From positions 1 to 60,732 of the forward strand of contig CAYJIS010000006.1 of assembly GCA_964370315.1 (NCBI GenBank): a stretch of 60,732 nucleotides of DNA, written 5' to 3'. The notes beneath the pieces are model-generated. The model was not told the origin of the DNA, searched no databases, and saw only the letters and a program-made list of their open reading frames with translations. The stretch comes from CAYJFX01 sp964370315. GTDB taxonomy: Bacteria; Spirochaetota; Spirochaetia; Treponematales; Treponemataceae. Below, one piece after another: positions 49,600 to 57,037 of the stretch (positions are counted from its first letter, which is position 1; every line of letters starts with the position of its first letter). Both the position numbers and the translations under genes were made by a program.

Positions 49600-52391
49600 T
49601 AATGAAAATCTCCCCAGCTTTTTGCAGATTCAACACTTACTTTGAGGGGAACTGAAAGAGTTACTGCTTTTTCCATTTCTCTTCTGATGATATTTTCAAC
49701 TATAGTTGTATCATGTTCGTCACATTCGACAATTAGTTCGTCGTGCACTTGTAGTAACATTCTTGCAGTAGGGGCCTCTTTTATTAAGGCTTTGTGAACA
49801 AAGAGCATTGCTTTTTTTACAATGTCGGCAGCAGAGCCTTGTATTGGTGTGTTAATTGCTATTCTTTCTGCCCCTGCCTTTTCCATTTTATTTTTACTTG
49901 TAATAGTGGGAATATATCTTCGTCGAGACATTATAGTTTCAACATAACCACATTCTTCAACTTTTTGAATGGTTGACTGCATAAAAGCTTGAATCCCAGA
50001 ATACGTTGCGAAGTATGAGTCTATAAAAGAGCTCGCAGTGTTTCTTGGGATACCAAGTTCATTTGATAATCGAAAAGCGCTCATACCATACATTACACCA
50101 AAGTTTATTGTCTTTGCCGTTCGCCTTTGCTCTGCTGTTACCTCATCTTCGTGTATATCAAAAATGAGAGCCGCAGTAGATTTATGAACATCAGTTCCTT
50201 CATTAAAAGCTTTGCAGAGATTTTTGTCTTGTGAAAGGTGTGCTAATATTACGAGTTCTATTTGTGCGTAGTCGGCAGAAACAAGCATTCTATTTTCTCT
50301 TGCGATAAAGGCAGATCTAATTCGTCTTCCAGACTCATCTCGTATTGGTATGTTTTGTAAATTGGGATCTCTGCTTGAGAGGCGCCCAGTTGCTGTTCCT
50401 GTTTGCATAAAGCTCGTGTGTATTCTGCTTTCACTATCTGCTAAAGCTGGAAGGGCATCAACATACGTAGACTTTAATTTTGCCATAGTTCTGTATTCGA
50501 GTATCTTTTTGGGAACTGGATGAAGACTTGCTAAATCTTGAAGTACATTTGTGTCGGTTGAAAATCCTGTTTTTGTTTTTTTTCCAGTAGGAAGTTTAAG
50601 CTCTGTGAAAAGTATTTCTTGTAGTTGTTTTGTGCTTGCAATATTAAATTCGTGCCCGACTAAATCATATATCGATTTTTCAACAGTTGCAATTTCCTTT
50701 TCAAGCTCTTGTGAATAATTAAAAAGATTTTGCTTTTCTATTCTAATCCCTTCTAATTCCATTTGTGTAAGAATTGGAAGAACAGGTGTTTCTAGGTCTA
50801 AAAAAAGATCCATCAAGTTTGCTTTTTCGAGTAAGGGCTTAAAAAAGAACCACAGCTGTAATGTGAAATCTGCATCTTCTGCGGCATAATCACAGGCTTT
50901 TTCAAGAGGAACATCTAAAAAAGTAGAGCCTTTTGAAACGATGTCAGAAAACTCAATTCCTTTAAGGCCAAGTTTTTTTTCTGCAAGACTTTCTAATTTA
51001 AAAGACTCTCTTTCCGGCTGTAAAAGCCATGCGGCAATCATTGTGTCATATACAGTGCATGTTGGGAAAAACACATTGCTATCTTTTAATCCATTTGAAA
51101 ATAATACTTTTAGATCAAACTTTGCATTATGCATTACAAGGGTAATATCGTTATTAAAAAAAATTCTATGTAGTTGGGCTAGAGCAATATCTTTAGATAT
51201 CATATTGTCTTCAAAAAGCATTTCTGTTGATGCTACAGGGATGTAGAATCCTGTTCCCTTTTCTATGCTTAGAGAAAAACCCACAAGAGTTGCAGTAAAG
51301 GTATCAAGACTGCTTGTTTCACAGTCAAAAGCAGCAATTTTTTTTATAAGTATTTCATCTATGATAGCTGCTAGATCCTGCTCTGTTCTAATTAGTTTAT
51401 AAAGTCCTGAATTTTCGCGAATATCTGTAAATTCTTCTTCTTGATAGATAGGAGCTGTTGTTTTTACAGCATCTTTTGATTGAGTGTCAGGCTTTGACTC
51501 AGGCGCAATAGCAGTTTTTATGCCTACGGCACTCAAAAATTCTTTTGCTAAGCTCGGAAGACCATACTTCGTTAATAATTTAGCTGCTTCTTCATAATTT
51601 GGTTCTATGTGATAGAAATTAGGGCTTGGCTCAATAGGGACGTCTTGTTTTAATTCAATAAGAGTACGCGAAAAAAAAGCGGATTCTTTGCCTTCAATAA
51701 GTTTTTTTTGAGTAGCACCCGTAATTGAATCGATGTTTTTATAAATACCTTCAAGGCTTCCAAATTCAAGTATAAGTTTTGCAGCGCCTTTTTTTCCAAT
51801 TCCGTGTACTCCGGGAATATTATCTGCGGTGTCTCCAACTAGCGATAATAAGTCTAACATTAATTCTGGTGTTACTCCCCATTCCTCTTCGACAGCAGCT
51901 TTATCAATGGTCTCCCATCCGCCCATTTTATCACTTTTCATCATAAAAGTTGTAGCGTTAACGAGTTGCATAAGGTCTTTGTCCCCTGATAATATGCGGC
52001 ACTGTTTTTTTTCCTTTGTGCAATGGCTTGCTAGGGTTGCGATTATATCGTCTGCCTCATAATCATCGTGCACAAGAGTTTTTATTCCAAGGGTAGATAA
52101 AATTTCATGTATCATAGGAACCTGAGCATGCAAATCTTCAGGTGCTTTATCACGAGTTGCTTTATATTGATCATACATCTTATGCCTAAATGTGGGAGTC
52201 TTTGGGTCAAAAGCGGCAACTATGTATTCACCATTTTGTTTAGAAAGTATGTTTAATAGATTTCGAAAATATCCATAAATTGCTGAAACATTTTCACCTT
52301 TTTCATTTACAAGAGGACGACTTATAAAGGCAAAGTATGAGCGGTAAATGAGGGCATAAGAATCTAAAATATATAATGGTTTTTCTTTCAT
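49599..52391 (-). CDS. polA: DNA polymerase I
   Basis: 930 residues, full three-domain form: 5'-3' flap nuclease (1-290, with DDYEADDIIATLA and SGDKDLMQL), 3'-5' proofreading domain with an intact DxE (FDCETSSLD near 353), and polymerase with SADYAQIELVILAHLS, RRTAKTINFGVMYGMS and QVHDELIVECDE. Intact DxE predicts active proofreading, which several bacterial PolAs have lost. AAGGAGAGACC precedes the ATG. It removes RNA primers and fills gaps in repair. Confidence 0.97.
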   Translation of the reverse strand: MKEKPLYILDSYALIYRSYFAFISRPLVNEKGENVSAIYGYFRNLLNILSKQNGEYIVAAFDPKTPTFRHKMYDQYKATRDKAPEDLHAQVPMIHEILSTLGIKTLVHDDYEADDIIATLASHCTKEKKQCRILSGDKDLMQLVNATTFMMKSDKMGGWETIDKAAVEEEWGVTPELMLDLLSLVGDTADNIPGVHGIGKKGAAKLILEFGSLEGIYKNIDSITGATQKKLIEGKESAFFSRTLIELKQDVPIEPSPNFYHIEPNYEEAAKLLTKYGLPSLAKEFLSAVGIKTAIAPESKPDTQSKDAVKTTAPIYQEEEFTDIRENSGLYKLIRTEQDLAAIIDEILIKKIAAFDCETSSLDTFTATLVGFSLSIEKGTGFYIPVASTEMLFEDNMISKDIALAQLHRIFFNNDITLVMHNAKFDLKVLFSNGLKDSNVFFPTCTVYDTMIAAWLLQPERESFKLESLAEKKLGLKGIEFSDIVSKGSTFLDVPLEKACDYAAEDADFTLQLWFFFKPLLEKANLMDLFLDLETPVLPILTQMELEGIRIEKQNLFNYSQELEKEIATVEKSIYDLVGHEFNIASTKQLQEILFTELKLPTGKKTKTGFSTDTNVLQDLASLHPVPKKILEYRTMAKLKSTYVDALPALADSESRIHTSFMQTGTATGRLSSRDPNLQNIPIRDESGRRIRSAFIARENRMLVSADYAQIELVILAHLSQDKNLCKAFNEGTDVHKSTAALIFDIHEDEVTAEQRRTAKTINFGVMYGMSAFRLSNELGIPRNTASSFIDSYFATYSGIQAFMQSTIQKVEECGYVETIMSRRRYIPTITSKNKMEKAGAERIAINTPIQGSAADIVKKAMLFVHKALIKEAPTARMLLQVHDELIVECDEHDTTIVENIIRREMEKAVTLSVPLKVSVESAKSWGDFH

Positions 52392-52460
52392 GGTCTCTCC
52401 TTGAAACAGTCGCTAGTACTTTAGAGGATATCATGAAATAAAAAAAAAGTATAGGTATAA

Positions 52461-52494
52461 AAAAAGCTAGTCTCCTTTTGAAGACTAGCTTTTT
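52461..52494. terminator. Terminator of the rnf operon
   Basis: AAAAAGCTAGTCT / AGACTAGCTTTTT stem (about 52461-52494) with an 8-nt loop and flanking A/T runs, directly beside the rnfB stop. It can also stop transcription from the other side. Because it comes right after the stop, no hidden continuation of rnfB exists. Confidence 0.88.
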
Positions 52495-52495
52495 G

Positions 52496-52792
52496 TTATG
52501 CTACATTTTCGGCTAATATAGCTTTTATTTTTTCTGCTACTGGAGCACGTCCAACAGGACATCCTGTAGCAGGGGCATCACCAGTAGATACTGCAGCAGC
52601 AAAGCCATCACAACCAGGGTAGCCGCATGCACCACAGTTTACTCCTGGAAGAGCCTCTCGTATTTTAAGAGCCTTCTCATCAACTGGCACATAAAAAATC
52701 TTTTGAAAAAAACCAAGTAAAAAGCCTAATACCAGTGCGAGAGAAAAAGAAACTACTAGGGTGTAAACTATCATTTGTAAACTTTGATTCAT
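52496..52792 (-). CDS. rnfB: Short RnfB: membrane anchor plus one Fe-S cluster domain
   Basis: 98 residues only. One membrane segment (about 7-29) is followed by the Fe-S domain with C53-x2-C56-x4-C61-x16-C78 (NCGACGYPGCDGF, then TGCPVG), the 4-Cys site of RnfB. The usual RnfB then has two or more 4Fe-4S ferredoxin clusters (190-330 residues in total), and these are missing. The stop is followed by the operon terminator, and no frameshifted ferredoxin sequence is seen. It may work with a separate ferredoxin-like subunit or mark a variant of the complex. It is 19 nt after rnfA. Confidence 0.85.
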   Translation of the reverse strand: MNQSLQMIVYTLVVSFSLALVLGFLLGFFQKIFYVPVDEKALKIREALPGVNCGACGYPGCDGFAAAVSTGDAPATGCPVGRAPVAEKIKAILAENVA

Positions 52793-52811
52793 ATTGAATT
52801 TCCTTCCTTTT

Positions 52812-53396
52812 TTATTTTATCATTCCGGCAAAGCCACCAAATGCCATAGAAACAAGCCCTGCAGCCACAAAAAGAATTGGAGTTCCTTTCATAAAAGCTG
52901 GTACATCTGCACTTTTCATTTTTTGTCTTATTCCTGCCATAAGCACCATTGCAATTAAGAATCCAACTGCAGCACCTAAAGCATATACAATTGCTTCTAC
53001 ATAGTTATAGTTAGTTTTAACTGAAAGAGCATTAAGAGTAACTGCTAGTATAGCACAGTTTGTTGTAATAAGGGCTAGGTAAACGCCCATTGAGCTATAT
53101 AGTGCAGGGGAAGACTTTTTTAGATAAAATTCTACAAGTTGTACTAATGATGCAATTACAAGAATAAATAGAAGTGTATCTAAGAATTCAAGCCCGAGCG
53201 GTTGAAGTACATATGTATACAGTGGAAAAGTTACTGCTGTTGCTAATATCATAACAAATGCAGTTGCAAAGCCCATTCCAACGGCCTTTCCTGTGTCTGC
53301 AGTCATACCTACAAAAGGGCATAATGCAAGGAATTGAATAAAAACTACGTTATCGATAAGCATCGATTTTAAGAAAATGCTTATTAAATCACTCAT
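52812..53396 (-). CDS. rnfA: Rnf complex membrane subunit RnfA
   Basis: 194 residues, six hydrophobic segments, homologous to RnfE and NqrE. LALCPFVGMTADTGKAVGMG near residue 22 holds the conserved cysteine that, together with one in RnfE, binds the membrane 2Fe-2S cluster of the complex. Start overlaps the rnfE stop (TAATG), so the pair is translated in a coupled manner. Confidence 0.94.
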   Translation of the reverse strand: MSDLISIFLKSMLIDNVVFIQFLALCPFVGMTADTGKAVGMGFATAFVMILATAVTFPLYTYVLQPLGLEFLDTLLFILVIASLVQLVEFYLKKSSPALYSSMGVYLALITTNCAILAVTLNALSVKTNYNYVEAIVYALGAAVGFLIAMVLMAGIRQKMKSADVPAFMKGTPILFVAAGLVSMAFGGFAGMIK

Positions 53397-54064
53397 TATT
53401 TTGCTCCTTCTGTTGCTGCTTTAGCAGCTTCCATTGCGGCTTTTTTTTCTGCAGCAATTTTTGCTTTCTTTTTATCATCACTCAGCTTTTGGAGTGCTGC
53501 CGTTACTGCTATGAATAGGGCAAACACAAAGAAACCACCAGGAGCTGCATTAAAAAAGCCCATAGTATAGCTTTCAGGAAGCACTTCGATTCCAAAAAAA
53601 GTTCCAGCTCCAAAGAATTCACGAACTATTGATATGCCTACGAGTACCCAAACATATCCAAGCCCCATGCCAAGAGCATCAAGTATAGAAACACCTACTT
53701 TTTCTTTCGATGCAAAAGATTCAACTCGGCCCATGATGATACAGTTTACTACAATAAGTGGTATAAAAACCCCCATTGCTTCAGAAAGGTCTGGAAGGAA
53801 GGCTTGCATTACTAAATCAACTATAGTAACAAATGTTGCTATTATTATAATAAAAATTGGGATTCGAATTGCATCTGGAATGAGTTTTCTAAACAAGCTT
53901 ATAATTATTTCACTCATAAGAATAACAAATAGCATTGCAATGCCCATTCCTATTCCGTTAAAAACACTTGTTGTAACTGCCAGCGAAGAACATAGTCCTA
54001 TCATCAGCACTAAAAGTGGGTTTTCTTTTACAATCCCTCTTGAAAAAATTGTCCATTTATCCAT
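53396..54064 (-). CDS. rnfE: Rnf complex membrane subunit RnfE
   Basis: 222 residues with about six membrane segments and a C-terminal basic tail (KLSDDKKKAKIAAEKKAAME) that is longer than usual. LMIGLCSSLAVTTSVFNGIGMG near 20 carries the conserved Cys of the RnfA/RnfE pair, and GRVESFASKEKVGVSILDALG near 110 is the family signature. It lies 10 nt after rnfG. Confidence 0.94.
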   Translation of the reverse strand: MDKWTIFSRGIVKENPLLVLMIGLCSSLAVTTSVFNGIGMGIAMLFVILMSEIIISLFRKLIPDAIRIPIFIIIIATFVTIVDLVMQAFLPDLSEAMGVFIPLIVVNCIIMGRVESFASKEKVGVSILDALGMGLGYVWVLVGISIVREFFGAGTFFGIEVLPESYTMGFFNAAPGGFFVFALFIAVTAALQKLSDDKKKAKIAAEKKAAMEAAKAATEGAK

Positions 54065-54074
54065 TTATACTTCC

Positions 54075-54644
54075 TTATTGTCCACCGTGATTTTCTGCAA
54101 GATATCCTGCACCAACAACTACTGCTGCATTTAGAATTGCACTAACACCATTTGTTGTAATAGTTGACCCGCTGATTCCGTCAAAATCAGTTCCTGGTGT
54201 AACTGTGTCACCAACGGCAAGACCCTTAAACTGATCTTTGAATGCTGGTTCTGCTGCAGCTTGTCCAAATCCTGGTGTATCACTTAGCGCTAAAAATTCT
54301 ATTCCAGTAATAGTTCTATTTAAGTCAAAGCCAATCAACATTGTAGCTTCATCATATGTTGGTCCTGTTGCTTCTACAACAGCTCCTGCTACTGCATCTC
54401 CATCTTTTGCTAAAAATAGGCTATTAATTGTAACGCTGCCTGTATCAGTTTGTGGAATTTCAACTTGTTCAAAAGAAGTTGCATTTTCGAATACAACGGT
54501 CATTCCTGCATTTGCTTTTGCTTGTTGTGCCTCAGCAATTCTTGGCGCTGTGTAAATATTTACCATAGCAAGGGCTAGGCAAGCAACTGATGCAAAGATA
54601 GCTAGTGTTAAGCCTAGTTTTAACATTTTAAAAATATCACTCAT
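54075..54644 (-). CDS. rnfG: Rnf complex flavoprotein subunit RnfG
   Basis: 189 residues, one N-terminal membrane anchor (about 10-30) and a periplasmic FMN-binding domain. The covalent-FMN site is the Thr of DGISGSTITT near residue 160, close to the SGAT consensus. An ApbE-type flavin transferase, not encoded in this window, would attach the FMN. The start codon overlaps the rnfD stop by one base (TAATG). Confidence 0.92.
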   Translation of the reverse strand: MSDIFKMLKLGLTLAIFASVACLALAMVNIYTAPRIAEAQQAKANAGMTVVFENATSFEQVEIPQTDTGSVTINSLFLAKDGDAVAGAVVEATGPTYDEATMLIGFDLNRTITGIEFLALSDTPGFGQAAAEPAFKDQFKGLAVGDTVTPGTDFDGISGSTITTNGVSAILNAAVVVGAGYLAENHGGQ

Positions 54645-55594
54645 TATTTTTCACCCCATCTTTTTTTCTGTCCATATTGACGTATTTTTAGGCGGTTCAA
54701 AAATGGAGTTATTGCATTCATAATTAGTATACTAAACATTACACCTTCTGGAAGGCCTCCAAATTCGCGAATTAAAAATGTTATCAAACCGCATCCAAAT
54801 CCAAAAACCATGCGCCCATATGGTGTTACTGGGCTTGTCGCATAGTCTGTGGCCATAAAGACTGCTCCAAATAAAAGACCCCCTGAAAGTACGTGGGCTA
54901 GAACATCGCCGCCTGATAAAAATACTCCTATGGCTAACGTGCCTACCATAAATACAGGTGTTCTCCAATCTATAATTTTAGTAACGATTAGAAATAGTGC
55001 CGCTATTAAAATGAGAGCAGCAGATGTTTCACCTATTGTTCCACCTTCGTTTCCGATAAAGTGTTGTAGGTAATCAGCTGCATCAAATACAACGTTGCCT
55101 GCTTTTACTTCAGCTAGAACGGTCGCAGTACTTGTTGCATCAACAGGGGTAACCCAAGTTCCCATTATTGCTGCAAAGCTTAATACCATAAAGCCCCGTC
55201 CAATAAGTGCAGGGTTAAATACGTTTGCACCAATACCACCAAAAAATTCTTTACCAACTACTATTGCAAAAAAAGCACCTATAACAATCATCCATGCAGG
55301 CACTGCAGGAGAAAGTGTTAAAGATAGCAACAATCCAGTAACTATAGCAGAAAGATTCGAAATGAGTACTGGCTTCTTAAAAAGTTTTTGAGATGCCCAT
55401 TCGAAAAAAACACATGAAAAAACAGAAACTAGCAAAGAAATAAGGGCTGGTATACCAAAAAGAACTACACCGTATATACATAGAGGTAGTAGAGAAATAA
55501 TAACCATAAGCATTACATGCTGAGAGGTTATATTTGTTTTAATATGAGGACTACTCACAATATTTAATTGTTGAGGATCAATTTGAAAAGCCAT
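54644..55594 (-). CDS. rnfD: Rnf complex membrane flavoprotein RnfD
   Basis: 316 residues, about nine membrane segments, homologous to NqrB. FGGIGANVFNPALIGRGFMVLSF (split FGGIGANVFNPAL, IGRGFMVLSF) near 118 is the central signature. The likely FMN-attachment Thr is in VDATSTATVLAEV near 153, a variant of the SGAT motif. It lies 2 nt after rnfC. Confidence 0.93.
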   Translation of the reverse strand: MAFQIDPQQLNIVSSPHIKTNITSQHVMLMVIISLLPLCIYGVVLFGIPALISLLVSVFSCVFFEWASQKLFKKPVLISNLSAIVTGLLLSLTLSPAVPAWMIVIGAFFAIVVGKEFFGGIGANVFNPALIGRGFMVLSFAAIMGTWVTPVDATSTATVLAEVKAGNVVFDAADYLQHFIGNEGGTIGETSAALILIAALFLIVTKIIDWRTPVFMVGTLAIGVFLSGGDVLAHVLSGGLLFGAVFMATDYATSPVTPYGRMVFGFGCGLITFLIREFGGLPEGVMFSILIMNAITPFLNRLKIRQYGQKKRWGEK

Positions 55595-55596
55595 AT

Positions 55597-56955
55597 CTAT
55601 TTTACTCCCTTTGCATCATTTTTTGCTTTTGCGGCCGCATCTTTTTTGCGTGCAATCATCTTACCAAGTCTAAATCGATGAACAAGGCGTACATTTGCAG
55701 GGCATACATAGGAGCAAGTTCCGCATTCTACACAATTCATTAATCCATAATATTTTGCATTATCAATATCGTTTGTTTTTAAGGAACGAGCAATCATCAT
55801 AGGAGTGAGCCTGCAAGAACATATAGTAATGCATCGTCCACAGCTGATACAAGGACTTTCCTCTGTAAGGTTTGCTTCTTTTTCATTGAGAAATAAAATC
55901 CCAGAGGTGTTTTTTTGAATAGGAAAATCCGCATTTTTCATAGCAGCTCCCATCATTGGGCCCCCCGAAATAATTTTACGGGTTTCTTTTTCTGAGGCGG
56001 TAAAAACATCCGGCATTAAGTCACTTACAAGTGTTCCTATAGGTGCTATGATATTTTTAGGGCTAGTGCATGCTCCACCAGAAACCGTAAAAGCTCTGTC
56101 AATAAGGGGTTTTCCTTCTCTGAAAGCTTCGCTTATAGAACAAAGGGTTCCAACGTTTTGAATAATGCATCCTATATCAAAAGGTAATCCGCCGATGGGG
56201 ATCTCTTTTTTTAGGACGGATTGCACTAGGTTTCGCTCTCCACCTTGTGGATACTTAGTAGCACAAAGGGTGATACCCATCTTTTCGCTTAATCCAGCCT
56301 TTTCAATTGCATCTTCAAGAAGAGGTATAACATGTTTTTTGTTATCTTCTATAGCAATGATTCCACTTTTTGCATTAGTTATATGAATTGCTATTGCAAG
56401 GCCATCAACTAGAGAATCAGCTTTTTCAATCATTGTTCTTTCATCAATGGTAAGGTAGGGTTCGCATTCGGCACCATTTGCTATTACAACATCAATTACC
56501 TTGTCTTGCGGTGGGTTGAGCTTGATATGTGTTGGAAAAGCAGCTCCGCCCATTCCTACAATGCCTGCTTCTTTAATGCGTTCAAGGGCATTTTCTTTTG
56601 AACATGTAAAAGGGTCCAATACTGATAAGAAATCTGTTTTTTCAGATCCATTTGCTTCAATAATTATACAAGAAGCTTCACTATTTCCTGATACGAGATT
56701 ATTTTTAATTTCTTTTACAGTGCCCGAAATTGAAGCATGGACTGGAACGGTAAAAGGTTCGTCACTTTTTGCTATTTTTTGTCCTCGTATTACAATATCT
56801 CCAACTGCAACTATTGGTTGATTTGGAGCTCCTCCCTGCGTCACAGGGATGTAAACCATTTTTGTTGAAGGTAGAGCTCTTAAAATTGCTTCATTATTTG
56901 AAAGCTCTTTTCGTTCTGGCGGATGGAAACCACCTTTAAAAGTGTGTGTACTCAT
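55597..56955 (-). CDS. rnfC: Rnf complex NADH-binding subunit RnfC
   Basis: 452 residues. It opens with TFKGGFHPPERKELSNNEAI, includes the NAD/FMN-binding GIVGMGGAAFPTHIKLNPP near 133, and ends with two cluster motifs, CISCGRCITICSCRLTP and CVECGTCSYVCPANVRL. First gene of rnfCDGEAB, which couples ferredoxin:NAD electron flow to ion pumping. The ATG follows a -10 box by six bases with no ribosome site, so the mRNA should be leaderless. Confidence 0.95.
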   Translation of the reverse strand: MSTHTFKGGFHPPERKELSNNEAILRALPSTKMVYIPVTQGGAPNQPIVAVGDIVIRGQKIAKSDEPFTVPVHASISGTVKEIKNNLVSGNSEASCIIIEANGSEKTDFLSVLDPFTCSKENALERIKEAGIVGMGGAAFPTHIKLNPPQDKVIDVVIANGAECEPYLTIDERTMIEKADSLVDGLAIAIHITNAKSGIIAIEDNKKHVIPLLEDAIEKAGLSEKMGITLCATKYPQGGERNLVQSVLKKEIPIGGLPFDIGCIIQNVGTLCSISEAFREGKPLIDRAFTVSGGACTSPKNIIAPIGTLVSDLMPDVFTASEKETRKIISGGPMMGAAMKNADFPIQKNTSGILFLNEKEANLTEESPCISCGRCITICSCRLTPMMIARSLKTNDIDNAKYYGLMNCVECGTCSYVCPANVRLVHRFRLGKMIARKKDAAAKAKNDAKGVK

Positions 56956-56961
56956 GCTATC

Positions 56962-56990
56962 ATTTTAATGACATAGGGTCTTATAGTCAA
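56962..56990 (-). promoter_or_regulatory. Promoter of the rnf operon, predicted leaderless
   Basis: On the minus strand TTGACT (56985-56990), exactly 17 bp, TAAAAT (56962-56967), then six bases to the ATG at 56955. The expected first transcribed base is the A of the start codon. This is the clearest such case in the window. Confidence 0.7.
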
Positions 56991-57037
56991 TATCGCAGTG
57001 GGTGTGTTTTAAAAAAAAGGTGTGAATATAAAAAGTG

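Noticed and set aside
52441..52496. Frameshifted remainder of rnfB downstream of its stop
   Set aside because: Only 35-60 bp containing the terminator lie before the polA start region; no cysteine-rich ferredoxin sequence is there in any frame.
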